A stretch of DNA of 64,000 bases from Sorghum bicolor (lineage: Eukaryota > Streptophyta > Magnoliopsida > Poales > Poaceae), in contig NC_012879.2 of NCBI RefSeq assembly GCF_000003195.3, forward strand, positions 25,278,017 to 25,342,016, read 5' to 3'. This document shows positions 55,401-64,000 of this stretch, piece by piece. The position numbers and the translations under genes are program-made. Each line of letters starts with the position of its first letter. Position 1 is the first letter of the stretch. The notes under the pieces are model-generated. The model was not told the origin of the DNA and made no database searches. It saw nothing but the letters and a program-made list of their open reading frames with translations.

Positions 55401-56435
55401 CTCTGGTGGCTTGGAAGGGAGCGAGGAAGGTGAATTTGGTGGGCGCAGTGAGCTCGTCGGCGTCGAACGTGAGAGAAAGAAACGAGTGCGTCGGCCTGTG
55501 GAGTGACTTATATCGCGAACGGAGGAGACGCCCAGCTTCCACGTCGTCTGGCGACACAGGCAGGCAAGCTGCTGCGTGCCCTCACGCACGCACGTGGTGC
55601 TGCGCGCGCGGCGGCCACGCTGGACAGGGGCGCCATGATCCCTATCGGATCACTGTAGCCGTCCATATCCCTCCACCCTTCTGTCTTTTTGCGAAATTCG
55701 ACCAAAATTTGAACTAAACTCCAAAATCTGTTAAAACAAAAGTTGTGCAGAATTTTACAAGCTACAAAACATCTTTTGGTGTCCTAAACTGATTCTAAGT
55801 GGAAAAAGATGAATTTGACAAAACAGTTTAAATTTCAAATCTCAAATTGGGGAAATTCCAATTTTTGAATTGGGGCAGATCAGAATTTCCAAAATTACTT
55901 TTGATTTTCCATAACAACTTGGAAAATTCCCAACATGAAAGTTGTTCAAGTTTTTGAGCTCTACAACTTTCATGTTGGTCACTTTCCAAGATTCCAAATA
56001 GATTTTGAATTGGGGATTCAAATTGGGAAGGGGGACACTTTCTGGAAATCTGTATTTTCAAAATTACTTTGAAATTTTGTATTGAAACTTGAAAACTCAA
56101 AACACCAAAGTTGTACATCTTGACAAGATCTACAACTTTGCTTTTGAACTCATCCCCAAATTTTGCTTAGTTTTTAAATTACACCAAAGGGGGCAAATCC
56201 AGGGTTTTAAAATCAAAGTTTCCCCCCCTATTTTCTCGAAAACCTTCCACCCTGGGAATTTCACAGCCACACTAACTTCAATACACCTTGCAAACACACT
56301 TTACTTCCCTACGCACAAGCAATCAAAATAAACTTATTTTAAGTTGATGCATAAGGATGTGCTTAACACATATGCTATGCAATGCTTATGATGACATGAT
56401 CCAATTTTAGTATCCGTAACATCAGGGATGTTACA
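52440..56435 (-). repeat. 5' LTR of element I (4.0 kb)
   Basis: On the minus strand it starts TGTAACATCCCTGATG at 56435 and ends TTCTGCCACA at 52440. It has a GC-rich island (about 54878-55640) between AT-rich arms and a 7-bp hairpin at 52962-52979 near its end, as in the G family. ORFs in it, including one of 209 codons in the island, are not supported by the other LTRs. Confidence 0.87.
54878..55640 (-). other. GC-rich island inside the LTR of element I
   Basis: CG-rich block in the same relative place as those of Gm and Gp, though the primary sequence is strongly diverged. Candidate promoter and leader region. Confidence 0.45.
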
Positions 56436-57190
56436 AACGGTCTCCTAAGGATGACGGGTGGATCGTACTCGTCTTCTCCCATATCAATAACCTAAAAATC
56501 TTTTGAAATGTCTGATCTGTCGTCTGGAGCTGAATGTATGTCGGTTTTAGGGGCATGGTTCCGAATACGAGCTGATAGGTGACTGGGTCGTCCTTTTTGG
56601 TCAGGAACGGTGACTTAAGTCGACGATCTTGACCTCCTTGACTGCAGTGACCATCTTAGCTGACTTGATCCTTACTTGCTTGTTCCTGTTCCTCCTGTTG
56701 GTCCTCTTCCTTGGTTCATGTCGGGATTGCTCTGAGATTTATGTAGTCTTGCTCGTGAAGGAAAACGTCTCCTTCCTCCCCTTGATGTAGAAACTGATCT
56801 TGGCAGCACTAGCGTAGATGACATCTCCTGAGGTGTTCAGGAATGGCCTCCCTAGGATGATGGGTGCCCTCTCATTAGTACCAGTCTCTATCACCACGAA
56901 GTCTGCTAGGGCGTACAAGGTACCAACTCGGACGCAGAAGTTCTTCAATATTCCCTTTGGGAAACTTAGTGTCTGGTTTGCAAGCTGCAAACACATGGTT
57001 GTTTCTAGTAAAGGATGTGTAAAGAATTTTTCATAGAGTACCCTGGGCATAATGTTGATGCTGGAGCCAAAGTCGCAGAGTGCTTCTGGGAAGTCCACCA
57101 TGCCGATGGAGATCAGGATGATGGGGCGTCCTGAATCGCCTCTCTTGACCGACAGAAGGTCAGCAATTAGTTCCACAACGGGGTTACTCT
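56436..57190 (-). pseudogene. Tandem protease remnants of element J
   Basis: The first domain is open (57176 to 56739): ALCDFGSSINIMPRVLYEKF, LQLANQTLSFPKGI and RAPIILGRPFLNTSGDV, close to B. It ends at a TAA (56739-56741). The second domain is present only as broken pieces in shifting frames, the last being a DPPVIL-type remnant of its IILGRPFL block next to the I insertion. Confidence 0.8.
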
Positions 57191-58910
57191 AGTGTGTTTG
57201 TGCTCGTAGATCTAGGTTCTTCACTTGGTGAAGTGTAGGAGTTGTAAAATTCCTTCATATTTTGCTCGAAGTGTACCTGCTCATAGAGACAAGGCAGAGA
57301 TCAAGTGCATGGGACCTGTTGGTGGAAAACACCAACAGAACCAAAAGTGTATTTGTTCTTCTCTAACCTTAAGCATAGTGAGCAAGACAAAGTTGAAAGA
57401 TAATAAGATCATGAGTGTAGCATTTAAAGCATTTGTCAGATCAGATCGCTAAACCTAATGGAAAGATGATCTTTCTATACTTATGTTTTTTTTTAATATA
57501 TCTTCCAAAGATTGAGTGTGCAACATTTTAGCTCATATGATTAGGAGTGTGGGATCACAAAGGTGGAAGGACTAAACATGTTGAATCGACTGGGTTGGTT
57601 AATCTAGAGTTGTAAATCATACATGTTTGTCTCTTCTACTCATGTGAACGCCAGAACCAAGGAGAAGCTTATAAAAGTGATAATCAAGTACCTTAAGATG
57701 TTACCTTACTTGAAGAGTGATGGTATAGTATCACCTTATTGAAGCTTTCCTTTCTTAGCGGTTGTGCATCGTGTTTGTGGCATCCTCCATGGATCATCTC
57801 TTGTGAGCTATGCCTTCCTTGTGTAAATTGTTAAACTTCATGTGTCTCTCTCTTTGTCTCCAATGTGAGTTTATCTCAGGACTTCCCAGGTCGATATTGA
57901 AAGTTTTCCTGCAGGGGTTAGTCCAACAAAATATCCAATATCTACTATAGCATACTATCGGCTCAAAGATCAACCTAGACACCATGTCTAATTTTATTCA
58001 GGAGGGCATTTTAACCTAAGCACCATGCTCAATTTAAAATCCTTTGGAAGTAAGATCATCATTCCTAAACTAAGCACCATGCTTAATTAAGAGATAAGTG
58101 AAACTACTCCAAACCTAGACATATAGTAAAGCAAATAAAGGTAGTATGAGAGCATTTATAGAAATCTACTCAAGTGGAGATGAAGTAGTGTGATTAGTAT
58201 TTAACAAATTGAGCATGTCTCAAAGGTAGGGACAACCAACATAGCAACATGGCACAGGATGTTTTTATGTAAAGTACTCCCCCAAACTTGAATTTTGCAA
58301 AATTCAAGTTTGGATGAATTTAATTCAATGTTGTATGATGATTGGTTGGACATACCTTGTGCTTGTCATTCATCCGATCTTCTTGCTCCAATCCTCGAAA
58401 GGTTAGTGACAAGAATACCTGAAGGAATATTTTTACAATTATCCTTATATGCTCAACACACAAGGTAATGTTGCAAATAATTAAAAGCTCATGTTACGAT
58501 CTGATCAGTGCTTATTTTAGGACACTAAGCTTGTCCTTGGGAAACCATCAATTTTTGTCGGCGAAGTGGTTTCCCCTCCAATGCTGACCTATATCAAGAT
58601 CAACTCAACGAGATCTGCAATATTTAATATAGACATATGCATCGACAACCGCCCTTTTAAAGTTTTTATAAATAGAAAGGATGAGGGGGTTGGAGATCTT
58701 GAATGTGTTGATGTTGGAAAAACCAATGGATTGGGAAGATGTTGCATATGAGCATGGAGTAAATGAAGTGGCTATGAAATAAATTCCATGCTCATTAATG
58801 CTTAGAATGAAATCCAAGTGGTATGGTGAAAATGATAAGGTAAGTGTGGTAAAAAAAGAAAAGAAAAAAGAATACACGGACGACTTGGTTCGAAACTAGC
58901 ACAGCTACCG
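57191..58910 (-). other. Non-coding interior of element J in place of gag
   Basis: About 1.7 kb between protease and primer site with no readable gag, unlike B. It contains a perfect 32-bp palindrome (58282-58313) whose minus-strand right arm runs into GTTTGGGGGAGTA, similar to a polypurine tract. Its origin is not clear; it may be sequence taken from another element. Confidence 0.65.
58282..58313. repeat. Perfect 32-bp palindrome in element J
   Basis: Two 16-base arms, CCAAACTTGAATTTTG and its exact reverse complement, meet between 58297 and 58298 with no spacer. Confidence 0.95.
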
Positions 58911-58928
58911 TTCCTGACAACGGCGCCA
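58911..58928 (-). promoter_or_regulatory. Primer-binding site of element J
   Basis: TGGCGCCGTTGTCAGGAA on the minus strand. It differs from the A/H site by three transitions, consistent with decay of methylated cytosines. Confidence 0.82.
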
Positions 58929-58935
58929 GAAAGCT

Positions 58936-60168
58936 TGTTGGGTATTTTAAACACAAACAGAAAAATCCGCAAGCACACGGATACCGATGTAGCCTTCACC
59001 CGGGAGTATTCCAGAGTATCGATTTTCCACAGAGAACGTGAGTGTACTAATTAAGATCTAAGATCGCCCAAGGATAACTATATAATTATTTTTGGTGGGA
59101 ATAGAGGAAGTTTCCTGAGAGTTCTCTAGTTGATCTAAGAATCAAGAATTACTTCAAGATTATATATTTCGGGACATCAGAGCACTAACCACAGAAAGAG
59201 ATGAGAAGGGGGCTAGGAAGATCTGACTACTGTCCTACAAACACCGATCCGAACGAGGTGGAATACGTCGATCGTTAGGGCTATCACTACCCTAAGGCTA
59301 CCACAACAATCCGTAGGATTGGGTGCAATTCCAGGTAATTGCAAGACTAAACACCACGTCTAATCTATTAATTACTACTCTAATGTTTCAAAGATTAGAG
59401 CACTTGATGCAAGCGGGAATCCAATAAATAACTTGAATGTAAATAAAAGTAATTAAAGAACTCAGGAATTATGAATTGAAGAACCTGGAGAACGATGAAG
59501 AACGAACCAGTTGCTGCAAAAGTACAATGTTGAGGAAGATCCAACAGATCCGGCTCCTCCTCCGCTCTCCTCTTCTCTCTCCCTATTTTCTAAAGTACAA
59601 CTAGAACTAACTAGAACTAGAACTAGAGGTACTAGAACTAGAAGAACTAGAGGGATCCTCTCTACTTGGATGAAGAATTGAAACCCTAACTTTGATTCTG
59701 TAGAAGAGGTATGATCTCCAGGGGCCAGGGGGATCTGGTTTTATAGTCCGTTCAAGTGAATATGGGCCGTTGGATCAAACCGACATTGATTGAACGGTTA
59801 TCCTTTATCCTTTAGGTCGGTGGAGCGTTGTCCCCGAATTGGACTCTGATTGAGCACTGTAGCAGGGCGGGCGCCCTCAGGACTAGGGTGGACGCCCTGT
59901 GCGTGAGCCCTCTCGGCCTCCGCTTCGGTCCCGTGGCTTCTGGAGTCTTCTAGATGATAGAAAATTGCGCAGCACATTAATATCTCTATGTAAACCCGAC
60001 GTGTGGGCCTTTCTTCCGTATTTCCTAATAACCCCCTGCAGAAATAGACAAACACCAAAAGTCGTGGAATTCTATCAGATAAAACCCTAAGTCTAGGTGT
60101 CGGTTGCATTTGGATCCTTTTTTCATGATTAGTTGACGGTTAAATGTGAGCATTAAGGACCGTCAACA
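58936..60168 (-). repeat. 5' LTR of element J
   Basis: On the minus strand it starts TGTTGACGGTCC at 60168 and ends ATACCCAACA at 58936. GC boxes lie at 59886-59897 (minus GGGCGTCCACCC) and 59865-59876 (GGGCGCCCGCCC), TATA box at 59739-59745. It has the B-type end and is about 400 bases shorter than the B 3' LTR. Confidence 0.87.
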
Positions 60169-60911
60169 GTTGGTCCTGCCGATCGGCCACAGAACACAAA
60201 CTTATCCAACCACATGTTCAAGAAAATTGCCTGCTCCCTTCCCCCGACAGATCTTGTCCTTCGGTACTTCTGAATGTATCCAGACCAACCGCCGATAGCG
60301 CGAGTTTCTACTTTAGAACTAGGCTTGGTGTCAAACAGGTGACTGTTATCGGCAGTGGATATGTCCAAGCCGGTGAGCATAAGTACATCGGCAAGAGTGG
60401 GTGAAGCAGGGCCACGACCGAATACAAAAGCATTGAGCGTGTCTGACCAAAAATACGAGGCAGTTATCAGCAGTGACTCGTTTCTCTCCATATCGGCAAG
60501 AGATAATCTGATACACTGGTCTAATTTTCGCTCACCCCACTGAACTTCATTTGAATGGCTGACTCACAGGAATCAGTCTTTCCATCCCTTGGTAGGACTG
60601 GGCCACGAACGAAAGGCATCTTTCCACAGATCTAAGGAAAAGTTTTCGGCTCTGAAGGGAATTCTATTTGTCTCTGCATTTATTAGATCGGTGGGATCTG
60701 GATTTCCTAACGGGCTGAGACACTGGAAGTGAGGTTGATCGGTAGGAATTACAATCTTATCGGGCAAATCCTAAAAGTTTTGAAGATGAAAGAACAAAAA
60801 GAAAAAAAAGGTATTCAGTAAAAGGAATTGCGGATGAACAAGAGTACAGAAAAAGTGCGAAAAGAAGAAGGAGGGTAGACTGACCTCAGGAACGATGAAG
60901 TTGATGGCCAT
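60169..60911 (-). pseudogene. Antisense gene with a plant mobile domain in F2
   Basis: Gene on the strand opposite to F2. The probable start ATG is read from 60911 (MAINFIVPE). A 114-bp GT-AG intron (60771-60884) joins in phase to DLPDKIVIPTDQPHFQCLSP. The domain with ADMERNESLLITASYFWSD, FGRGPASPTLADVLMLTGLD and AIGGWSGYIQKY matches the plant mobile domain (aminotransferase-like, PF10536). Two stops (TGA) in about 60555-60580 break the frame, both explained by G-to-A changes on the coding strand. J cuts it at 60168. Such domains are shared between transposable elements and host silencing-related genes; the role here is unknown. Confidence 0.75.
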
Positions 60912-61469
60912 TTCCTCGCGAAGAAGAAGTTCAAAGATTTGGAGGATTGGTGAAGGAGGCTCTTGCTGAAGTTCTTGGAGTTCTCGGGTAATGCCGCTGC
61001 TGGGAAAGTAGATTTTGGGCTATAGAACGATAAGATGGAGAAGGAGTACCGGAGAAGGAAGTATTTATAGGACAAAACGGGCAGGGGCAAATCTGACTTA
61101 TCTCTTTGCCGCATCCGTGAAATCCGAGGGTGTTCAGGTGGATATGGTAACTGTTCGCACGGTAATCAAGGGATTGCGCAGGTGATTTGACAGCAAGCGG
61201 TCATGATTTTGAAGATATTTCACTGTACAAGATCGCCTGGTTGGTCCATCGGCAGTTTTCTCTAACAGTAATGTTGCCGATGGGCGCATAAAGTGGAAAG
61301 ATTTGATTGAGAGGTTGAGAGATTCAAGGAATCTGCAGGAGAATCGGGCTGAGGTTGTTTAGATTTGGCGACTGATTACCAAATTGGGAGAAATAATTGC
61401 GGAAAGACGTCATTACTGCAGAGAATTTTGGAGCATTAATGATTTTATACTCCGAAATTGGAGGGCATG
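60912..61469 (-). promoter_or_regulatory. Promoter and leader of the antisense gene in F2
   Basis: Non-coding stretch with a TATA box for the minus strand (TATAAATA, 61062-61069), about 150 bases before the ATG at 60911. Next to the 3' LTR, TTGGAGGGCATG (61458-61469) is the likely plus-strand polypurine tract of F2. Confidence 0.55.
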
Positions 61470-62200
61470 TGTTGACACCGTTTTTGGACACGTATCTTTT
61501 GATACGCATCTGGAGTTAATGAGATGTAGATCGGCAGATGTAGCAGTGGTGACGAGTCTGTAGGGAAGTTGCCGATAAAGGTGGCTGCCGATGGGAAATA
61601 ATCGGATATGACCAAGTCCGGAAGTAGTGATGTATTCGTGCCGATGACCAATGCCGGTGTTTGCCGATGACTGTGGACGGGTAATCTGCCAATGACTCTG
61701 AAGAAAAGTGCGGAAGTTGCCGATTGATTCATGATGGTGTCCCGATCGGTTATGGGGGGTGGGTAGTTTAACGTTTTCCTTAGTTATTAGAATTCGTTTT
61801 ATATTCGGTTTTCGTTTAATTTGGAATTTGAGTCCTAGTCGTGTCTGGTTGTAGCTCTTTGGACAGGGTATAAATGTAGACCCCAGGGCAATGTAATGAG
61901 ATATGTATCTATCAATCAAGCACAAGTTTTTACTCATATTCCAACATCTACTTTTTCGACGACTTCGTCATATTTTCTTTTTACTACGAGTTCTTAGGAA
62001 TTCATCGAGTCAAACTCGACGTGTTCTCAAGTTCCGCGTGAACACCTCTTGGCCATGACATCCGAGCGCATCGCTGTTGTTGGGACCAAAGTGTTCGAGT
62101 TACCACCTTTGTCGATTGTAAGGTCAAATCGGCTGGCACGCCTTAACGCTTAAATCGGGTATTAGCACTTTGTGTTTGCAGATCAGCTTTTGCACCAACA
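61470..62200 (+). repeat. 3' LTR of element F2
   Basis: The LTR of 731 bases begins TGTTGACACCG and ends GCACCAACA, with TATA box TATAAAT at 61869-61875. Like the F1 LTR, its U3 repeats GCCGAT. Confidence 0.87.
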
Positions 62201-63085
62201 TTGTCACTATCGCGAACTACCACACAACCCAGCCAATAGGATACATTTGCAGGTAAATAACATCTAAGCACCACACCCACATGTGATCTACCAGTTAACT
62301 CCCACGTGTCAAGAGCTAAGCGCTTTGCAAACTTATACATAAACTCATTATCAATCATAACTATATCAAATATACAACTAGAGCAAACTAAGAGCATAAT
62401 ACATAGAGACATAATGCAATTAGAACAAAGTATTACTGAAAGATATGAAATAATACCAATCTTTATTAACGAAGATCCGAATCCATAGCGGAGTGCTCTA
62501 CTTCTCTAATTCCTATCTAATCAATCCTCTAAACTTGAAGGATTAGGGAGTAGCTAATTCTAATTCTTTGTGGGAGAGAAGTCCTAAAACCCTAACTTTG
62601 ATGGCTACCTCTGATAATGATTTCTCCTCTCTCCCCCTGGGGTGGAGAGGCCTTGATTATATAGTCCTTTCAAGTGAATTTAGGTCGTCGGATCAAACCG
62701 ACATTGATCGCACGGTTTTCATTGATCCTTTAGGTCGGTGGAGCACGATCCAAGAGTTTGGTTCTGATTGGCCCCGAGGCCAGGGCGGGCGACCAACGGG
62801 GGAGGGCGGGCGCCCTGCCCCCGAGCCCGTCCGGTCTCCCGTTTGTTCCCGTGGCTTCTGGACTCTTCTAGATTAAGGAAAATTGCACGGCACGTAATTA
62901 TCTCGTTGTAAACATGACATGTGGGCCTTCTCTCCATATTTTCTGATAACCCCCTATAGAAATAGACAAACACCAAAGCTCGTGGAATTCTATCAGATAA
63001 AACCCTAATTCTAGATGTTTGGTGCATATTGGTCCTTTTCCATGTTTAGTTGATGGTTAATTTTAGTACTTAAGGACCGTCAACA
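62201..63085 (-). repeat. 3' LTR of element K, end displaced by F2
   Basis: On the minus strand it starts TGTTGACGGTCC at 63085. GC boxes lie at 62804-62815 (minus GGGCGCCCGCCC) and 62783-62794 (minus GGTCGCCCGCCC), TATA box TATATAA at 62657-62663. It matches the A LTRs up to the F2 junction. Confidence 0.87.
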
Positions 63086-63087
63086 AA

Positions 63088-63099
63088 CTCCCCCAAGCT
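63088..63099 (-). promoter_or_regulatory. Polypurine tract of element K
   Basis: AGCTTGGGGGAG on the minus strand, two bases before the LTR, identical to A and B. Confidence 0.88.
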
Positions 63100-64000
63100 T
63101 ACCCTTTGCTCATCCCTGAGCAAACAGCTAAACTCAGATGGATCAGGAGTTGCTTCGATGTTTTCTTTCCTGACAGGCACACATGCTTTCATATAAAAAT
63201 TCTTCCAGATTAGAGTGAAGTGTCACGGGGCTTAGTACCTACACCTAAGTCTTAAGTAATTGAAAGACAAAACAATTAAGTCAAGCACTATTCCTCCTAT
63301 CTATACTTTACCTTTGTTCTGGAGTTTTGTATAAGTTTTCAAAAATAAAACTCAGATTTCCCAGAAATGATTCTCTCAAGTCTCTCTATATGTGGTATTT
63401 GTGGATCCTTACCAAAAATGTCACTTACCTATAGCTAATGGAATATTTAAGTGGGGCTCATAGGTGTGAAAAACAACTCATACATATGTTGTCTAATCGA
63501 GCCATGGATCCAAAGGAACCCAGCATATAATTAAATAAAGATGTGCATGTGTGGTGGAGTAAATGATAGTGATGTATAAGTGATGATAAAACTTACTTCT
63601 CATTGCTCCTCATATTGCTATCTCTCCACTTCTTTGATCTTTGCTTTGGGAGAACATGGGCTATCTCCTCTTTTTTTTCAGGTGGGTAGTAGATACCCCT
63701 AATTCGACAGTCGGACACTTGTCCATTTTTTCCGCTCAAGTGGGCATCTTTGTACCCCTAATTCTACTCCGGACACTTGTCCATTTTTACCTCTCCTCTC
63801 ACTCTTTTTCTTTCTTTCTTTCTTCGAGGTTCCGGGCACTTGCCCCTTTTTATTTCCTCGCATATTTTTGCATAACCCATGCCTCTTCTGCGTTGAATCT
63901 GTTTAGAGAGAGAATAACAATACTTGTGATAGTGAGTGATAATATTATTTTTTAGCAATTTTAATGTATGGTGGTGAATGGTGTAGTGGATGTCTGCAAG
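63100..64000 (-). other. Non-coding 3' part of element K
   Basis: No gene. Homologous to 45850-46715 of A on the other strand, with three inverted-repeat motifs around CAAGTG: 63713-63724, 63771-63782 and 63834-63845. Confidence 0.75.

Larger units (their letters stand above)
48247..56435 (-). mobile_element. Element I: Tekay/Del-type chromovirus, 5' part
   Basis: Minus-strand element with a 4.0-kb 5' LTR, initiator-Met primer site, extra ORF, gag, protease, RT and part of RNase H. It is cut at 48247 by insertion of A. It is itself inserted in element J (right flank AACGG, 56436-56440). The LTR starts TGTAACATCC and differs clearly from the Gm/Gp family, although the gene order is the same as in Gp. 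Confidence 0.87.
56436..60168 (-). mobile_element. Element J: relative of B, 5' part with an unusual interior
   Basis: Minus-strand element inserted in F2 (right flank GTTGG, 60169-60173). It has a 5' LTR, primer site, 1.7 kb of non-coding sequence where gag should be, and tandem protease remnants cut at 56436 by element I. Confidence 0.82.
60169..62200 (+). mobile_element. Element F2: Tat-type retrotransposon, 3' end
   Basis: Plus-strand element of the F1 family. It comprises an antisense gene, a non-coding stretch and a 3' LTR. It was inserted in the 3' LTR of K (right flank TTGTC, 62201-62205) and was cut on its left by J. Confidence 0.82.
62201..64000 (-). mobile_element. Element K: relative of A, 3' end
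   Basis: Minus-strand element with its 3' LTR (first part, 62201-63085) and 3' non-coding region up to the window edge. F2 was inserted in the LTR at 62200. K is the oldest layer on this side. Confidence 0.83.

Noticed and set aside
55088..55717. Plus-strand ORF of 209 codons in the LTR of I
   Set aside because: Same reason: GC-island composition, not shared with the other LTRs.
16832..62200. F1 and F2 as the two ends of one element
   Set aside because: LTRs differ at many positions and flanking 5-mers (CTGGG, TTGTC) do not match.
1..64000. Host genes, tRNA or rRNA genes, CRISPR arrays, bacterial features
   Set aside because: None found; every coding signal belongs to an LTR retrotransposon, and repeats are LTRs or their parts.

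Overview
This window is plant nuclear DNA, most likely from a grass. It is a block of nested LTR retrotransposons of the Ty3/gypsy superfamily, and I find no host gene, tRNA, rRNA or CRISPR array. The plant assignment rests on the element types: Athila-like elements primed from the TGGCGCCGTTGCCGGGGA site, Tat-type elements with a second RNase H and antisense extra genes, and Tekay/Del-type chromoviruses with LTRs of about 4 kb and a chromodomain. The grass assignment is inference from sequence style.

Left half (1-26515), each element inserted into the one before it: H (Athila-like LTR plus broken gag, 1-1686); Gm (minus-strand chromovirus: 3' LTR plus the chromodomain end of pol, 1687-6069); E (minus-strand Tat: 3' LTR, an antisense intron-containing gene, integrase, two RNases H, RT and protease, 6070-16831); F1 (plus-strand Tat: LTR plus open gag, 16832-19921); Gp (plus-strand chromovirus: LTR, leader, extra ORF and gag start, 19922-26515). 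Right half (26516-64000): C (minus-strand Tat: RT start, protease, gag, 5' LTR, 26516-31235), inserted in the 5' LTR of A (Athila-like, 31236-48246). A also carries the complete nested element B (33281-41386). Then come I (minus-strand chromovirus, 48247-56435), J (minus-strand relative of B, 56436-60168), F2 (3' end of a Tat element with an antisense plant-mobile-domain gene, 60169-62200) and K (minus-strand relative of A, 62201-64000). The left half shows only left parts of elements and the right half mostly right parts. They meet near 26515 at a join that is not an LTR end.

B is the best-dated insertion: both 5-bp target duplications (ATAGC) are present and the interrupted gag frame of A resumes in phase behind it. 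A and B have no RT, RNase H or integrase, so they must have depended on enzymes from elsewhere. Nearly all coding regions carry in-frame stops, many readable as C-to-T changes; the F1 gag is the main exception.

The most interesting signal is in the chromoviruses. Between primer-binding site and gag, Gp encodes a protein whose N-terminus closely copies the histone H3 tail, followed by a coiled coil and an acidic end. Element I carries a diverged version in the same place. The Gp LTR family (as Gm) also encodes a chromodomain. Other notable signals: two tandem protease domains in B; a paired GC-rich 12-mer at fixed 21-bp spacing and a fixed 131 bp from the TATA box in six Athila-like LTRs, seen again before an internal promoter in A; inverted repeats around CAAGTG with compensating changes; antisense spliced genes with their own TATA boxes in two Tat families; and element-wide short-word biases.
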